A DNA stretch of 35,332 nt from Firmicutes bacterium UBA4916 (lineage in GTDB: Bacteria > Bacillota > Clostridia > Tissierellales > Tepidimicrobiaceae), in contig DHBY01000052.1 in assembly GCA_002398845.1 (NCBI GenBank), positions 77,916-113,247 on the forward strand, read 5' to 3'. Below the pieces are notes generated by a model, which was not told where the DNA came from, did not search any database, and was given only the letters and a program-made list of their open reading frames with translations. Positions 8,750 to 15,062 of the stretch are shown piece by piece. Each line of letters starts with the position of its first letter. The stretch's first letter is position 1. A program made the translations under genes and the position numbers.

Positions 8750-8800
8750 CTACTTATATTCATCTATAGTATATAATTCACTCATCATTTTATCAACCAA
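8750..8800 (-). other. Possible 16-codon peptide or gene 5' remnant
   Basis: A strong ribosome site AAGGGGG lies 6 bases before TTG (8798-8800), which opens MVDKMMSELYTIDEYK and stops at TAG 8750-8752. It lies 37 bases upstream of the DUF4177 pseudogene in the same direction. It may be a true small peptide, or the 5' end of a gene broken by a stop. Nothing else coding is seen in 8713-9050. Confidence 0.25.
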
Positions 8801-8869
8801 GTTTAACCCCCTTCACATGAAATACCTCTAATTATCCAATGCCATCTATAAAACGCCCTATTTTTAAGT

Positions 8870-8912
8870 GTCAAAAAATATGCCGCCTAAAGCTGGTAGT
8901 CCTTTGGCGGCA
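8870..8912 (-). terminator. Hairpin with T-run, minus strand
   Basis: TGCCGCC-AAAG pairs with CTTTAGGCGGCA (one bulged base) around a 9-base loop, followed on the minus strand by TATTTTTT. It lies about 140 bases past the transposase fragment and would end transcripts coming from that side. Confidence 0.6.
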
Positions 8913-9050
8913 GGTTATTAATATCCATTTTTACCAATAGAATTAGATCACATTTTTCATACACATCAATGTGCTAGCAAACTTGAAATTAAATAAATTT
9001 ACTAATTACTTTTTGAAAAAAATACCTCTTAAAAAAACAACTTGGAGATA

Positions 9051-9440
9051 TCATCCAAATATAAGTTCCTTAATGTGTCCTAGATTTATGTCATTCCCCA
9101 GCATCTGATTGATGCCATAACAAAGATTACGAGCTAAAATCTTTGTTCTAAATCTTGTAATAAGACCCAGCATAGATTCGGTTAGAACCTTATTGATATT
9201 TAGTTGCCCCGCTAATTGCGAAAAGATGGTTTCAATTCGTCTTCTGAGCTTAAAAATATGCTGGCGAAGCCATTTTAGATGAGGGTTTTTAGCATTATTT
9301 CTTTTCATAAATAGCAACTGAATTCCTTTTTCAGCCTCTAAATCTGGAGATAAATACTTATTAGCATACCCCTTATCAACTAGAATAGTTATATGTTCAT
9401 ATGTTTCAACTAACTCCCATCTATGTCCATGAGTAAACAT
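9051..9440 (-). pseudogene. 3' half of an IS982/IS5-like DDE transposase
   Basis: The 129 residues match only the C-terminal part of a transposase: HGHRWELVETYEHITILVDK then GYANKYLSPDLE (catalytic DKGY block) and, near the end, RRRIETIFSQLAGQLNINKV (catalytic glutamate) with LGLITRFRTKILARNLCY. Full proteins of this type are about 290-310 residues, so the first half is gone. The reading frame enters from within the neighbouring hypothetical ORF at about 9440, so the break point of the element lies there. Family is judged from the R-R-I-E-T-x-F-S-Q-L pattern, which I associate with IS982; another IS4/IS5-group family is possible. Confidence 0.7.
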
Positions 9441-9661
9441 TTTGAAATATCTAATTTAAAAACATCTGTAAAGAAGATATCTTTGATCATTGCCTCTTCA
9501 TTTAGATACCAATTTCCAAAATTCTCTTCAAGTAAGTATATGATTCCATCTTCACTTAAAACTACAGCTGTATCTTTTTTATATTTAATATCAAACAAAC
9601 TTCCTTTTAAATCATTCAATTCTACTTTTATAACTTTTGAATCTTCATATAAAGAAACCAT
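9410..9661 (-). CDS. Hypothetical protein, 3' end replaced by the transposase fragment
   Basis: Up to 83 residues beginning MVSLYEDSKVIKVELNDLKG, acidic, no membrane segment, no motif that I recognise. AAAGGG lies 10 bases before the ATG. The last codons overlap the transposase frame by 31 bases, so the natural C-terminus has probably been lost and the piece may be non-functional. It follows the MetS-like gene on the same strand. Between the two (9682-9779) a different frame reads like a short coiled-coil segment without a start codon, perhaps a further remnant. Confidence 0.35.
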   Translation of the reverse strand: MVSLYEDSKVIKVELNDLKGSLFDIKYKKDTAVVLSEDGIIYLLEENFGNWYLNEEAMIKDIFFTDVFKLDISKCLLMDIDGS

Positions 9662-9779
9662 CTTAAGCTACCCTTTATTTCCTATGAATTCTTATTACCA
9701 TTCTCATCTTCTAAACATCTAATTTTCCTTATTTCATTATTTAGAAAATCAATTTTTTCTGTGATATTAATCTGAATAG

Positions 9780-9875
9780 CTATCTTTTTTTCATTGAGAT
9801 TATTATAGTAGTCAATAATCCTCCCCAAAGTACTGTTGCACCTATACCGAAGAATATCGTTGCACTTAACGTCAT
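9780..9875 (-). CDS. MetS-family small subunit of an NSS amino-acid transporter
   Basis: A 31-residue protein starting MTLSATIFFGIGATVLWG and ending in TTIIISMKKR. It is a single membrane helix with a short lysine/arginine tail and a central G-x-x-x-x-x-W-G-G motif, the pattern of MetS, the tiny partner that some bacterial sodium:neurotransmitter-symporter-family carriers need for transport. It begins 16 bases after the stop of the NSS gene and has its own ribosome site (AAAGGTGTGGTG). Size and position fit so well that I am fairly sure it is real; it falls below the usual ORF-length cut-off. The two proteins probably form one carrier in the cytoplasmic membrane. Confidence 0.8.
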   Translation of the reverse strand: MTLSATIFFGIGATVLWGGLLTTIIISMKKR

Positions 9876-9891
9876 TTTTATCACCACACCT

Positions 9892-11385
9892 TTATTCATT
9901 TTTTAAATTAATATTATCTCTCCAAGGTTGTTTACTTATTAAGATCGCCCCGGTAATTCCTATTAAAATAATTCCCCATCCATAAACAAACAACGCCTGC
10001 AAATCATATCCACCATAAGGTGTATGCATTTCTATAATAAGGCTTTGTACTAAAATGAAAGTTAAAACAATTGGATTTATATATTTAATAAATACATCCC
10101 ACCATTTTCCTATTCTATAATAAGATACTGAATTTGTATGGTCACGAATTGTATTAGGTTTTACAACCCATCCTACTAAGATAGTTTCTAGTAATCCAAC
10201 TACAACTATTCCATAGTTATTAATAAAGTTATCCATAATATCTAATAAGTATAATCCTGCTCTAGTTGCAAAGGAGATACTTATAACAAATCCAACTAGC
10301 AAAATTCCTGTTACTACTTTTTTACGTTCCCATCCTGTTTTATCTATTATGGCTGAAGAAATTGCTTCAACTAAGGATACTGCTGATGTTAATCCCGCAA
10401 ATATTAAGCAAGTAAAAAATAATACAGATAGTATATTTCCCCAGATGCCCATTACTGAAAATACTTTAGGAAATGCTATAAATGCAAGTCCTATACCATC
10501 AGATGCAACTTTATCAACAGATACTCCTTGATTTGTTGCCATAAATCCAAGTATTGCAAAAACCCCTATTGCAGATAAAAATTCAAAACCACAATTGGCA
10601 AAAGCAGTCATAAATGCACTATTATTTATATCTGTTTTTTCAGGAAGATAACTGGAATAAGTCATCATAATTCCTGTAGCTATACTTAATGAAAAAAATA
10701 CTTGTCCATATGCTGCAATCCAAACTTTAGGATCTTTAACTTTTTGCCAATCAGGTGTAAACAGTGTGTTTAAGCCTAAAGAAGCACCTTCTAAAGTTAC
10801 CCCTTTTATTACTATAATTATCATTATTATTAATAGAGCTGGTAATAGTATTTTACTTAATTTTTCAATTCCAGCTTTTATTCCTTTATAACATATAAAC
10901 CAGTTAATTAACCAAACCAAAGCTATTCCTATTAATATTGGAACAACTATACCTTCAAAATCGAAGGGTGATGATGATAAATTTAATACTTCATTATAAA
11001 AATAACTGTTAGTGTCATTTCCCCATACTTTTTTAAAGCTTAATGTTAAATACTTTATAGCCAGGCTCAAAATCATTGAATAATAAGATAAAATTATAAC
11101 TGCGCTAATTATAGGCCACCAACCAAGCCATTCCCATTTTTTATTTGCTCTTGATATTGCAAGTGGTGTTGAGCCTCTAAATTTATGACCCATTCCATAT
11201 TCAAGAATTAATAAAGGTATTCCTGCTGTGAATATGGCGAAAAAATATGGAATTAAAAAAGCTCCACCTCCATTTGAATAAGCCACATAAGGAAATCTCC
11301 ATATATTACCTAGCCCTACAGCAGAACCAATAGCTGCAAGTAGGAATCCTGCTTTTGTCCCCCATTGTTCTCTGGATTTTTTCAT
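9892..11385 (-). CDS. Sodium:neurotransmitter symporter family (NSS) amino-acid transporter
   Basis: The protein takes up an amino acid together with sodium. Of the open frame, the ATG at 11383-11385 is the start because GGGAGG lies 7 bases before it, giving 497 residues. The N-terminus EQWGTKAGFLLAAIGSAVGL then GNIWRFPYVAYSNGGGAF is the TM1 signature of the NSS family, with the unwound glycine-rich stretch that binds sodium and substrate. About 11-12 hydrophobic segments follow, with QVFFSLSIATGIMMTYSSY in the TM6 position. Downstream comes the MetS-like subunit and upstream a leucine-rich leader peptide with alternative hairpins, which together suggest a leucine or branched-chain amino-acid carrier, as with LeuT. 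The gene is intact although it sits among decayed mobile elements. Confidence 0.92.
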   Translation of the reverse strand: MKKSREQWGTKAGFLLAAIGSAVGLGNIWRFPYVAYSNGGGAFLIPYFFAIFTAGIPLLILEYGMGHKFRGSTPLAISRANKKWEWLGWWPIISAVIILSYYSMILSLAIKYLTLSFKKVWGNDTNSYFYNEVLNLSSSPFDFEGIVVPILIGIALVWLINWFICYKGIKAGIEKLSKILLPALLIIMIIIVIKGVTLEGASLGLNTLFTPDWQKVKDPKVWIAAYGQVFFSLSIATGIMMTYSSYLPEKTDINNSAFMTAFANCGFEFLSAIGVFAILGFMATNQGVSVDKVASDGIGLAFIAFPKVFSVMGIWGNILSVLFFTCLIFAGLTSAVSLVEAISSAIIDKTGWERKKVVTGILLVGFVISISFATRAGLYLLDIMDNFINNYGIVVVGLLETILVGWVVKPNTIRDHTNSVSYYRIGKWWDVFIKYINPIVLTFILVQSLIIEMHTPYGGYDLQALFVYGWGIILIGITGAILISKQPWRDNINLKNE

Positions 11386-11440
11386 TTTTATTCCTCCCAA
11401 ATATTTTGTCTGAATTTTGCAGATGTTGATATTTATAAAT

Positions 11441-11476
11441 AAAAAAGCCCCACAGTTTATACTATGAGACCTTTTT
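11441..11476 (-). terminator. Second tandem terminator (T2) in the NSS leader
   Basis: Minus-strand RNA: arm GUCUCAUAG (11462-11470) pairs over 9 positions, several of them G-U, with CUGUGGGGC (11447-11455) around loop UAUAAA, extended by A-run/U-run pairing, then UUUUUU (11441-11446). It lies about 55 bases before the NSS start codon, so readthrough is needed for expression. It is a near-copy of T1. Confidence 0.8.
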
Positions 11477-11490
11477 ACCTAGGATATTAC

Positions 11491-11517
11491 AAAAGTCCCA
11501 TAGTTTATCTATGGGAC
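11491..11517 (-). terminator. First tandem terminator (T1) in the NSS leader
   Basis: Perfect 9-base-pair hairpin GUCCCAUAG (11509-11517) / CUAUGGGAC (11495-11503), loop AUAAA, followed by UUUUG. The U-run is short, so T1 alone is probably leaky. Its 5' arm can instead pair with the upstream segment at 11548-11555, and its 3' arm with the 5' arm of T2. Confidence 0.75.
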
Positions 11518-11547
11518 TCCATTTATTTCAACACAAATAATTAGCCA

Positions 11548-11619
11548 CCATAGATGCAAAACGCCTGTTTTGGCGATTGCATCTATAGTAGTATGTAACG
11601 TATCTATATATACAATCGC
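11548..11619 (-). promoter_or_regulatory. Alternative hairpins of the leucine attenuator (segments 1-3)
   Basis: Segment 1 (11604-11619), starting at the last base of the leader peptide stop codon, pairs with segment 2 (11573-11588) at 15 of 16 positions including one G-U. Segment 2 also pairs with segment 3 (11548-11565) over about 16 base pairs with a small internal loop and an AAAACA loop. The two pairings exclude each other. Segment 3 also contains AUCUAUGG, an exact 8-base complement of CCAUAGAU in the 5' arm of T1. A ribosome at the leader stop codon would cover segment 1 and favour 2:3; a ribosome held on the leucine codons would leave it free and favour 1:2. Confidence 0.7.
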
Positions 11620-11687
11620 TATCTTAAGTTAGCTAATAAGAGTAGATTATTCAATTTTGAAACAGATATATTTATTTTAATATTCAT
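11619..11687 (-). CDS. Leucine-rich leader peptide of the NSS operon
   Basis: A 22-residue peptide beginning MNIKINISVSKL and ending NNLLLLANLR, then TAG (11619-11621). Ten of 22 residues are branched-chain (six Leu, three Ile, one Val), with four leucine codons in a row (CTA CTC TTA TTA) and another TTA three codons on. GAGGAGG (11694-11700) lies 6 bases before the ATG, stronger than most sites in the window, and a sigma-A promoter precedes it at the right distance. The distance from the leucine cluster to the stop codon (24 bases from the first CTA) is about a ribosome half-footprint, as expected of attenuation leaders. I infer that it senses charged tRNA-Leu and controls the transporter gene 230 bases downstream. 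Confidence 0.75.
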   Translation of the reverse strand: MNIKINISVSKLNNLLLLANLR

Positions 11688-11716
11688 AATAATCCTCCTC
11701 TTGGTAAATTTATATT

Positions 11717-11745
11717 ATGATATCATACTACTCCAGTAATGTCAA
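11717..11745 (-). promoter_or_regulatory. Sigma-A promoter of the leader-NSS-MetS unit
   Basis: On the minus strand TTGACA (11740-11745), 17-base spacer, TATCAT (11717-11722), about 17 bases before the ribosome site of the leader peptide. It is 92 bases from the nearest IS3 end, so the insertion did not break it. A small TCTAAT/ATTAGA hairpin at about 11776-11793 lies further upstream, meaning unknown. Confidence 0.8.
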
Positions 11746-11872
11746 TAAAGTATTAAAAATGATATAAAAAGGTGATCTAATTTAGCATTAGATTCTTTTG
11801 GCATATTCAAAATTTGGGTGTGCTCACTTTGGACCTATGTCAATATAGTAGACACACTTTCTCGAATAAATT

Positions 11873-12715
11873 TTATACAACCCTCTTAACTTTATCTTCC
11901 CATTCTTGGGGAGTAATATAACCTAGAGAGCTATGTATTCTTTCTCTGTTATACCATGACTCTATGTATTCAAATGTTGCGAGTCTTGCAGCATCAAAAT
12001 CAAAATATTTTACTAGATTAACTTCTTCCTTTTTTAATACTAAGTGAAAGGATTCTATGCAAGCATTATCATAGGGGTTCCCTTTACCACTAAAAGAATG
12101 AATCATTTTATGATCTTTAACATATTTTCCAAATTCATAGCTTGTATATTGACTTCCTAAATCACTATGAAGAATTAGTCCTTCAGCAGGTTTCTGAAGC
12201 TTATAGGCATTATCTAAAGCTTTTATAGCCAATGTAGTGTCTATATTTTTAGACATAGGCTTCCTACTATCAAGATCCATAACAGAAGCAAGGTAGCACC
12301 AGCCATCTTTAATTGTATGAATATATGTAATATCAGTTGTAGAGAAGTCTCTCTTAATTATATTTTCTCTATTTTCAACTTTATTTTTTGAAGAAAATAG
12401 TCTGAATTTCTTACATACTATTGATTTTATGCCTAGTTTGTTCATAAGCCTTTGAGTTCTTTTAAGACTTATAAATACACCATTAGCCCTTAGTTTTTCA
12501 TATATCTTTGGAGCACCATACCGGGATTTACTAGCTCTATATATATTTAGAATTTCACTTTCTAGAAATCTATTTTCAATACTTCTTTTGCTTTCTTTTT
12601 TATTGAGGTTCTTATAATAAGAACTTCTAGATACTTTTAACACTTCACACATTAGTTTTATATCATGAATATCTTTATTATCAGTAATAAACTTATATAT
12701 TGAGCTTACTTCTTT
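11873..12715 (-). CDS. IS3-family transposase orfB, with likely internal in-frame deletions
   Basis: This is the catalytic part of the transposase, made as a fusion with orfA by -1 frameshifting: the orfB frame is open from the GCAAAGAAG region before the orfA stop, running KEVSSIYKFITDNKD before the first ATG at 12650-12652. The integrase core keeps all acidic residues: D in DITYIH, D in LHSDLGSQYTS, E in NACIESFHLVLKKEE, with 35 residues between the last two. Two places look shorter than relatives: KRDFSTT is followed directly by DITYIH (relatives have about seven residues such as TINEKWV between them), and LDSRKPMSKN lacks about five residues of the usual RKIIGYxxSK. The reading frame is unbroken, but activity is doubtful. 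Confidence 0.85.
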   Translation of the reverse strand, partial: KEVSSIYKFITDNKDIHDIKLMCEVLKVSRSSYYKNLNKKESKRSIENRFLESEILNIYRASKSRYGAPKIYEKLRANGVFISLKRTQRLMNKLGIKSIVCKKFRLFSSKNKVENRENIIKRDFSTTDITYIHTIKDGWCYLASVMDLDSRKPMSKNIDTTLAIKALDNAYKLQKPAEGLILHSDLGSQYTSYEFGKYVKDHKMIHSFSGKGNPYDNACIESFHLVLKKEEVNLVKYFDFDAARLATFEYIESWYNRERIHSSLGYITPQEWEDKVKRVV

Positions 12716-12978
12716 GCAAATATGGCCATGGCTTTTTTTAATATTTCGTTCTCCTCTTCAATTCTAGCCATCTTCTTAAGCATGGCTTGATAATCAGCTT
12801 GTGTAATTGTTTTATTATTATCTACTGCTATGGGTTCAGCTTTCTTTACCCATGTTAATATAGTGGATTTAGGTAGGCCATATTCACTATTAAGCTCAGC
12901 AAGTGTTTTACCGGAATTGTAAAGCTCTACAATGGTATTTTTATATTCTTCTGTATATCTTTTTGACATTCTAGACAC
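12706..12978 (-). CDS. IS3-family transposase orfA (helix-turn-helix)
   Basis: The 90-residue protein binds the element ends. It has the standard HTH (YTEEYKNTIVELYNSGKTLA, then LNSEYGLPKSTILTWVKK) followed by a leucine-zipper-like helix (MLKKMARIEEENEILKKAM). The stop TAA (12706-12708) is overlapped by the orfB frame. AGGAAG is placed upstream of the ATG at 12976-12978. Length is normal for the IS150 group. Confidence 0.9.
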   Translation of the reverse strand: MSRMSKRYTEEYKNTIVELYNSGKTLAELNSEYGLPKSTILTWVKKAEPIAVDNNKTITQADYQAMLKKMARIEEENEILKKAMAIFAKK

Positions 12979-13111
12979 TTCCTTCCTTTTCTATATTTTA
13001 TAGTATTCGGAAAATCGTGTCTACAATATTATACTAACACTATATTGTGAATTCAACTGATGATACGTCCCCTACAAATTCGAGTTTGTCCGTATGACAA
13101 CCAGAAGTTAA

Positions 13112-13336
13112 TCACCCCTCTTGAATTTCTTTATCTGAGTAATCAATAATTATTTTTTTGCAGCTTTTACAGATTTGAGCTGGAAAAACAAAGTCGCTAA
13201 ACGTATTGTTTTCCAACAAAATTTCCCCTTGTTTCGGAAGTAAAGAGATTTTATGCTGTTGTTTTACCCAAGCTATCCTTCGCATTCCCTGTAACAATCC
13301 TTGTTCCATTTCGTTATCACAATAAGGACACTTCAT
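13112..13336 (-). CDS. DUF6487-type small zinc-ribbon protein
   Basis: Seventy-four residues from the ATG at 13334-13336, chosen over an upstream GTG because AGAGGTGG lies 5 bases before it. Two CxxC pairs, CPYCDNEMEQGLLQG near the N-terminus and AQICKSCKKIIIDYS near the C-terminus, suggest a single zinc site. Small proteins of this pattern occur in Firmicutes and I know no function. It may be a passenger of the conjugative-element remnant to its right or part of the host chromosome. From 13043 to 13111 I see nothing. Confidence 0.6.
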   Translation of the reverse strand: MKCPYCDNEMEQGLLQGMRRIAWVKQQHKISLLPKQGEILLENNTFSDFVFPAQICKSCKKIIIDYSDKEIQEG

Positions 13337-13535
13337 ATGCTCCACCTCTCTTACAAATTCCTATTTATCAGTATGATATAAACAATTGTTTGTCCTTTTT
13401 TTACTCTTGAACAAAAAAATACATATATACATTATATAGGCAACTTACCAAATTAACAAGCAATAAGTTTATTGTCACCTCCCATTTTAACTTTTTTATT
13501 CCATATCACATCTATTCTTTGTCCCAATATCATTG

Positions 13536-13576
13536 CAAAACTACCCAACGCAAAATAATCCCTTGCATTGGGTAGT
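13536..13576 (-). terminator. Terminator downstream of the Spo0A-C-like gene
   Basis: ACTACCCAATGCAA pairs with TTGCGTTGGGTAGT (one mismatch, 9-base loop), followed on the minus strand by TTTTG. It starts 4 bases after the stop of the Spo0A-C-like gene. The remaining 13346-13535 shows no gene with a convincing start. Confidence 0.7.
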
Positions 13577-13580
13577 AATT

Positions 13581-13796
13581 CTATTTTTTTATTTTCTTTG
13601 CTGCATACCTTATAAACTCATCAGGTGTAGGTATTTCCTCTTTTGATGGTACTTGTTTTTGGTAAGCTTCTGTAACTCCATCATCGGGTGTATTGGTATA
13701 TGCATATTCTAAAGCCTTCTGCATTTCCTCTTTCACTTCTTTTACGGAAACACCATATTTCCTTGCTACTTTACGGTAAATCTTTCTCATACTCAT
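13581..13796 (-). CDS. Spo0A C-terminal-domain-like protein of a conjugative element
   Basis: The 71-residue protein MSMRKIYRKVARKYGVSVKE continues VKEEMQKALEYAY and ends FIRYAAKKIKK. The first 35 residues follow the helix pattern of the Spo0A DNA-binding effector domain (IYREIAEKYGTTPSRVERAI in Bacillus). Stand-alone proteins of this sort are annotated in Tn1549-like elements of Clostridia, where they may bind DNA or be structural relatives only. AAGGATG is 7 bases upstream of the ATG. It follows the transfer-assisting protein gene by 38 bases in the same orientation. Confidence 0.7.
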   Translation of the reverse strand: MSMRKIYRKVARKYGVSVKEVKEEMQKALEYAYTNTPDDGVTEAYQKQVPSKEEIPTPDEFIRYAAKKIKK

Positions 13797-13834
13797 TTGT
13801 TTTCATCCTTCACTCATTAGTATATTAATGGAAA

Positions 13835-14056
13835 CTATCCCCAAAAATCAGCAATAAGCTCCCTTGCGATATTATTAAATTCTTCATCGCTCATATTTGT
13901 GAGCTTAACAACAACCTTTTGGATTAGCTCTAAAAGCTCCGTTTCATCCTGTTCCAAATGGGTCTGCATTTCTGATAATTCAGTAATCAAACCTACTCTT
14001 GTACCATTGTTATAGATACATATTAAATTGATTTCATCTACTGTAAATTTGCTCAT
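13835..14056 (-). CDS. Transposon-transfer-assisting family protein (TTRAP)
   Basis: Small acidic protein of about 73 residues starting MSKFTVDEINLICIYNNGTR and continuing VGLITELSEMQTHL, with LIQKVVVKLTNMSDEEF and NNIARELIADF near the end. The N-terminal block (KFTVDE-NL-CIY-GTR--LI-EL) is diagnostic of the small proteins found in Tn1549/CTn-type conjugative transposons and named transposon-transfer assisting. The ATG at 14054-14056 is preferred, since GGAG is 8 bases upstream; the ATG two codons earlier overlaps the stop of the previous gene. Role in transfer is suggested only by association. Confidence 0.8.
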   Translation of the reverse strand: MSKFTVDEINLICIYNNGTRVGLITELSEMQTHLEQDETELLELIQKVVVKLTNMSDEEFNNIARELIADFWG

Positions 14057-14058
14057 AT

Positions 14059-14805
14059 TCATCGCTCCATTTCGACACCTATATGAGGTGCTTTTTTCTG
14101 CTTTTCTTTCTCAATAAGTGGTTTTTTCTTAAGCTGTTCCACTACAGAATTTTTCTTTTCCTTTCTTTCTGCTTGTACAGCATTTGCCAAGTCTAAAAGT
14201 GAAATACTACCTCCTGCTTTTACGGTCTGCTCAAGCTCTGCTACGGTTGGCTTATTATTAATAATGCCATCCAGATGGTTGTAATTTTGTTCTACTGATT
14301 TTTCAGCAGTTTCTAAATAGTTTTGTGTAAGAAGAAAATGTAGTTGTTCCTTAAAACCAAAGCTGTCTACATAATAAGAAGATACAACACCATTTACCTT
14401 TAAAGCAATGATGTCACTAACAGAGAGGGAGTGTCCCTTAAAATCAGCAGGGTGGTTTATATTAAACTGTTCATAGAGCTTGTTAAGGGTATGGTTTTGA
14501 TTTCCGTTAAAATCGTTTAGTGGAGCGGTGTAGATAAGCTCATAATTATCATGGCCTACTGAAAGTCCAACATCTTGCAGTCGATTCAATCCTTCAAAGC
14601 GATAATCCCGGAGTTCCTCGCCACTTTTAAGATGATAAATGGCAAAGGAGTTATTAGGAGTTTCCCAAAACCGCTGTTCAAGTTCTGATACAAAAGATTT
14701 TTCCTTGCCTTTTATTGCCTCATAGTCCTGTAAGGCAATCCAATCTGTACGCTGAATTCCAAATATTCCACTATGATTATCAATATCCTTACGGTCAAAT
14801 GCCAT
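14059..14805 (-). CDS. YodL/DUF4316-domain protein of a Tn1549-like conjugative element, possibly N-truncated
   Basis: The 248-residue product has FAIYHLKSGEELRDYRFEGL (about residues 54-73) and YELIYTAPLNDF, the YodL domain, then HPADFKGHSLSVSDIIALK and SSYYVDSFGFK, the segment typical of DUF4316 proteins in Tn1549-like elements. A lysine/glutamate-rich tail follows. In many relatives these domains come after other N-terminal parts; here an in-frame TAA occurs 7 codons before the ATG and only weak TGAGG precedes it, so the gene may have been cut near 14825 when the element was trimmed. Base composition is clearly richer in G+C than the core genes, consistent with transfer. Confidence 0.75.
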   Translation of the reverse strand: MAFDRKDIDNHSGIFGIQRTDWIALQDYEAIKGKEKSFVSELEQRFWETPNNSFAIYHLKSGEELRDYRFEGLNRLQDVGLSVGHDNYELIYTAPLNDFNGNQNHTLNKLYEQFNINHPADFKGHSLSVSDIIALKVNGVVSSYYVDSFGFKEQLHFLLTQNYLETAEKSVEQNYNHLDGIINNKPTVAELEQTVKAGGSISLLDLANAVQAERKEKKNSVVEQLKKKPLIEKEKQKKAPHIGVEMER

Positions 14806-14998
14806 TGCCTCAGTATCATTCTGTTATAAAGCAAATTACCAAGTCCCAAAATCCATATTTTAAATCAAATTATTTCATCTTTTAAAGCATAGTCAAATTC
14901 CTCAATCTGACCAATCTTAATTCAAGTTCTTTAATCTTATGTTTTAAAAAATACATGTCATGGAAATAATCTATAAAAAGTTCTACTAAAAAGGGAAT

Positions 14999-15029
14999 AG
15001 GAGAAGGCCCACGGACAGGTCCTTCCCCT
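14999..15029. repeat. Imperfect hairpin before the DUF6431 gene
   Basis: Arms 14999-15010 and 15018-15029 pair at 10 of 12 positions and are locally GC-rich. It may belong to the left end of the insertion sequence that starts near here, or act as a barrier to readthrough. The rest of 14806-15062 shows no gene, only AT-rich sequence. Confidence 0.35.
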
Positions 15030-15062
15030 AAATTCAAATCCCTTTTTATATCCAATTATATT

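Larger units (their letters stand above)
11838..13039 (-). mobile_element. IS3-family (IS150-like) insertion sequence
   Basis: The element carries orfA and orfB in the usual -1 frame arrangement. Imperfect terminal repeats are visible: left AATATAGTAGACACACTTTC followed by TCGAATA (11842-11868), and on the right the complement reading AATATTGTAGACACGATTTT followed by CCGAATA (13004-13030). If the ends are taken as TGT...ACA the element spans 11838-13039 and is flanked by CTA on both sides (11835-11837 and 13040-13042), which could be the 3-bp target duplication, but the right end then has five extra bases, so the exact borders are not certain. Confidence 0.8.

Noticed and set aside
9682..9888. 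Alternative minus-strand frame with a coiled-coil-like end (IDYYNNLNEKKIAIQINI)
   Set aside because: No ATG, GTG or TTG with a ribosome site in a suitable position, and it overlaps the MetS-like gene out of frame; at most a remnant.
11385..11700. T-box, SAM, glycine or lysine riboswitch in the NSS leader
   Set aside because: No T-box core (AGGGTGG), no known riboswitch consensus was visible; the peptide frame with a strong ribosome site and the alternating arms explain the structure better.
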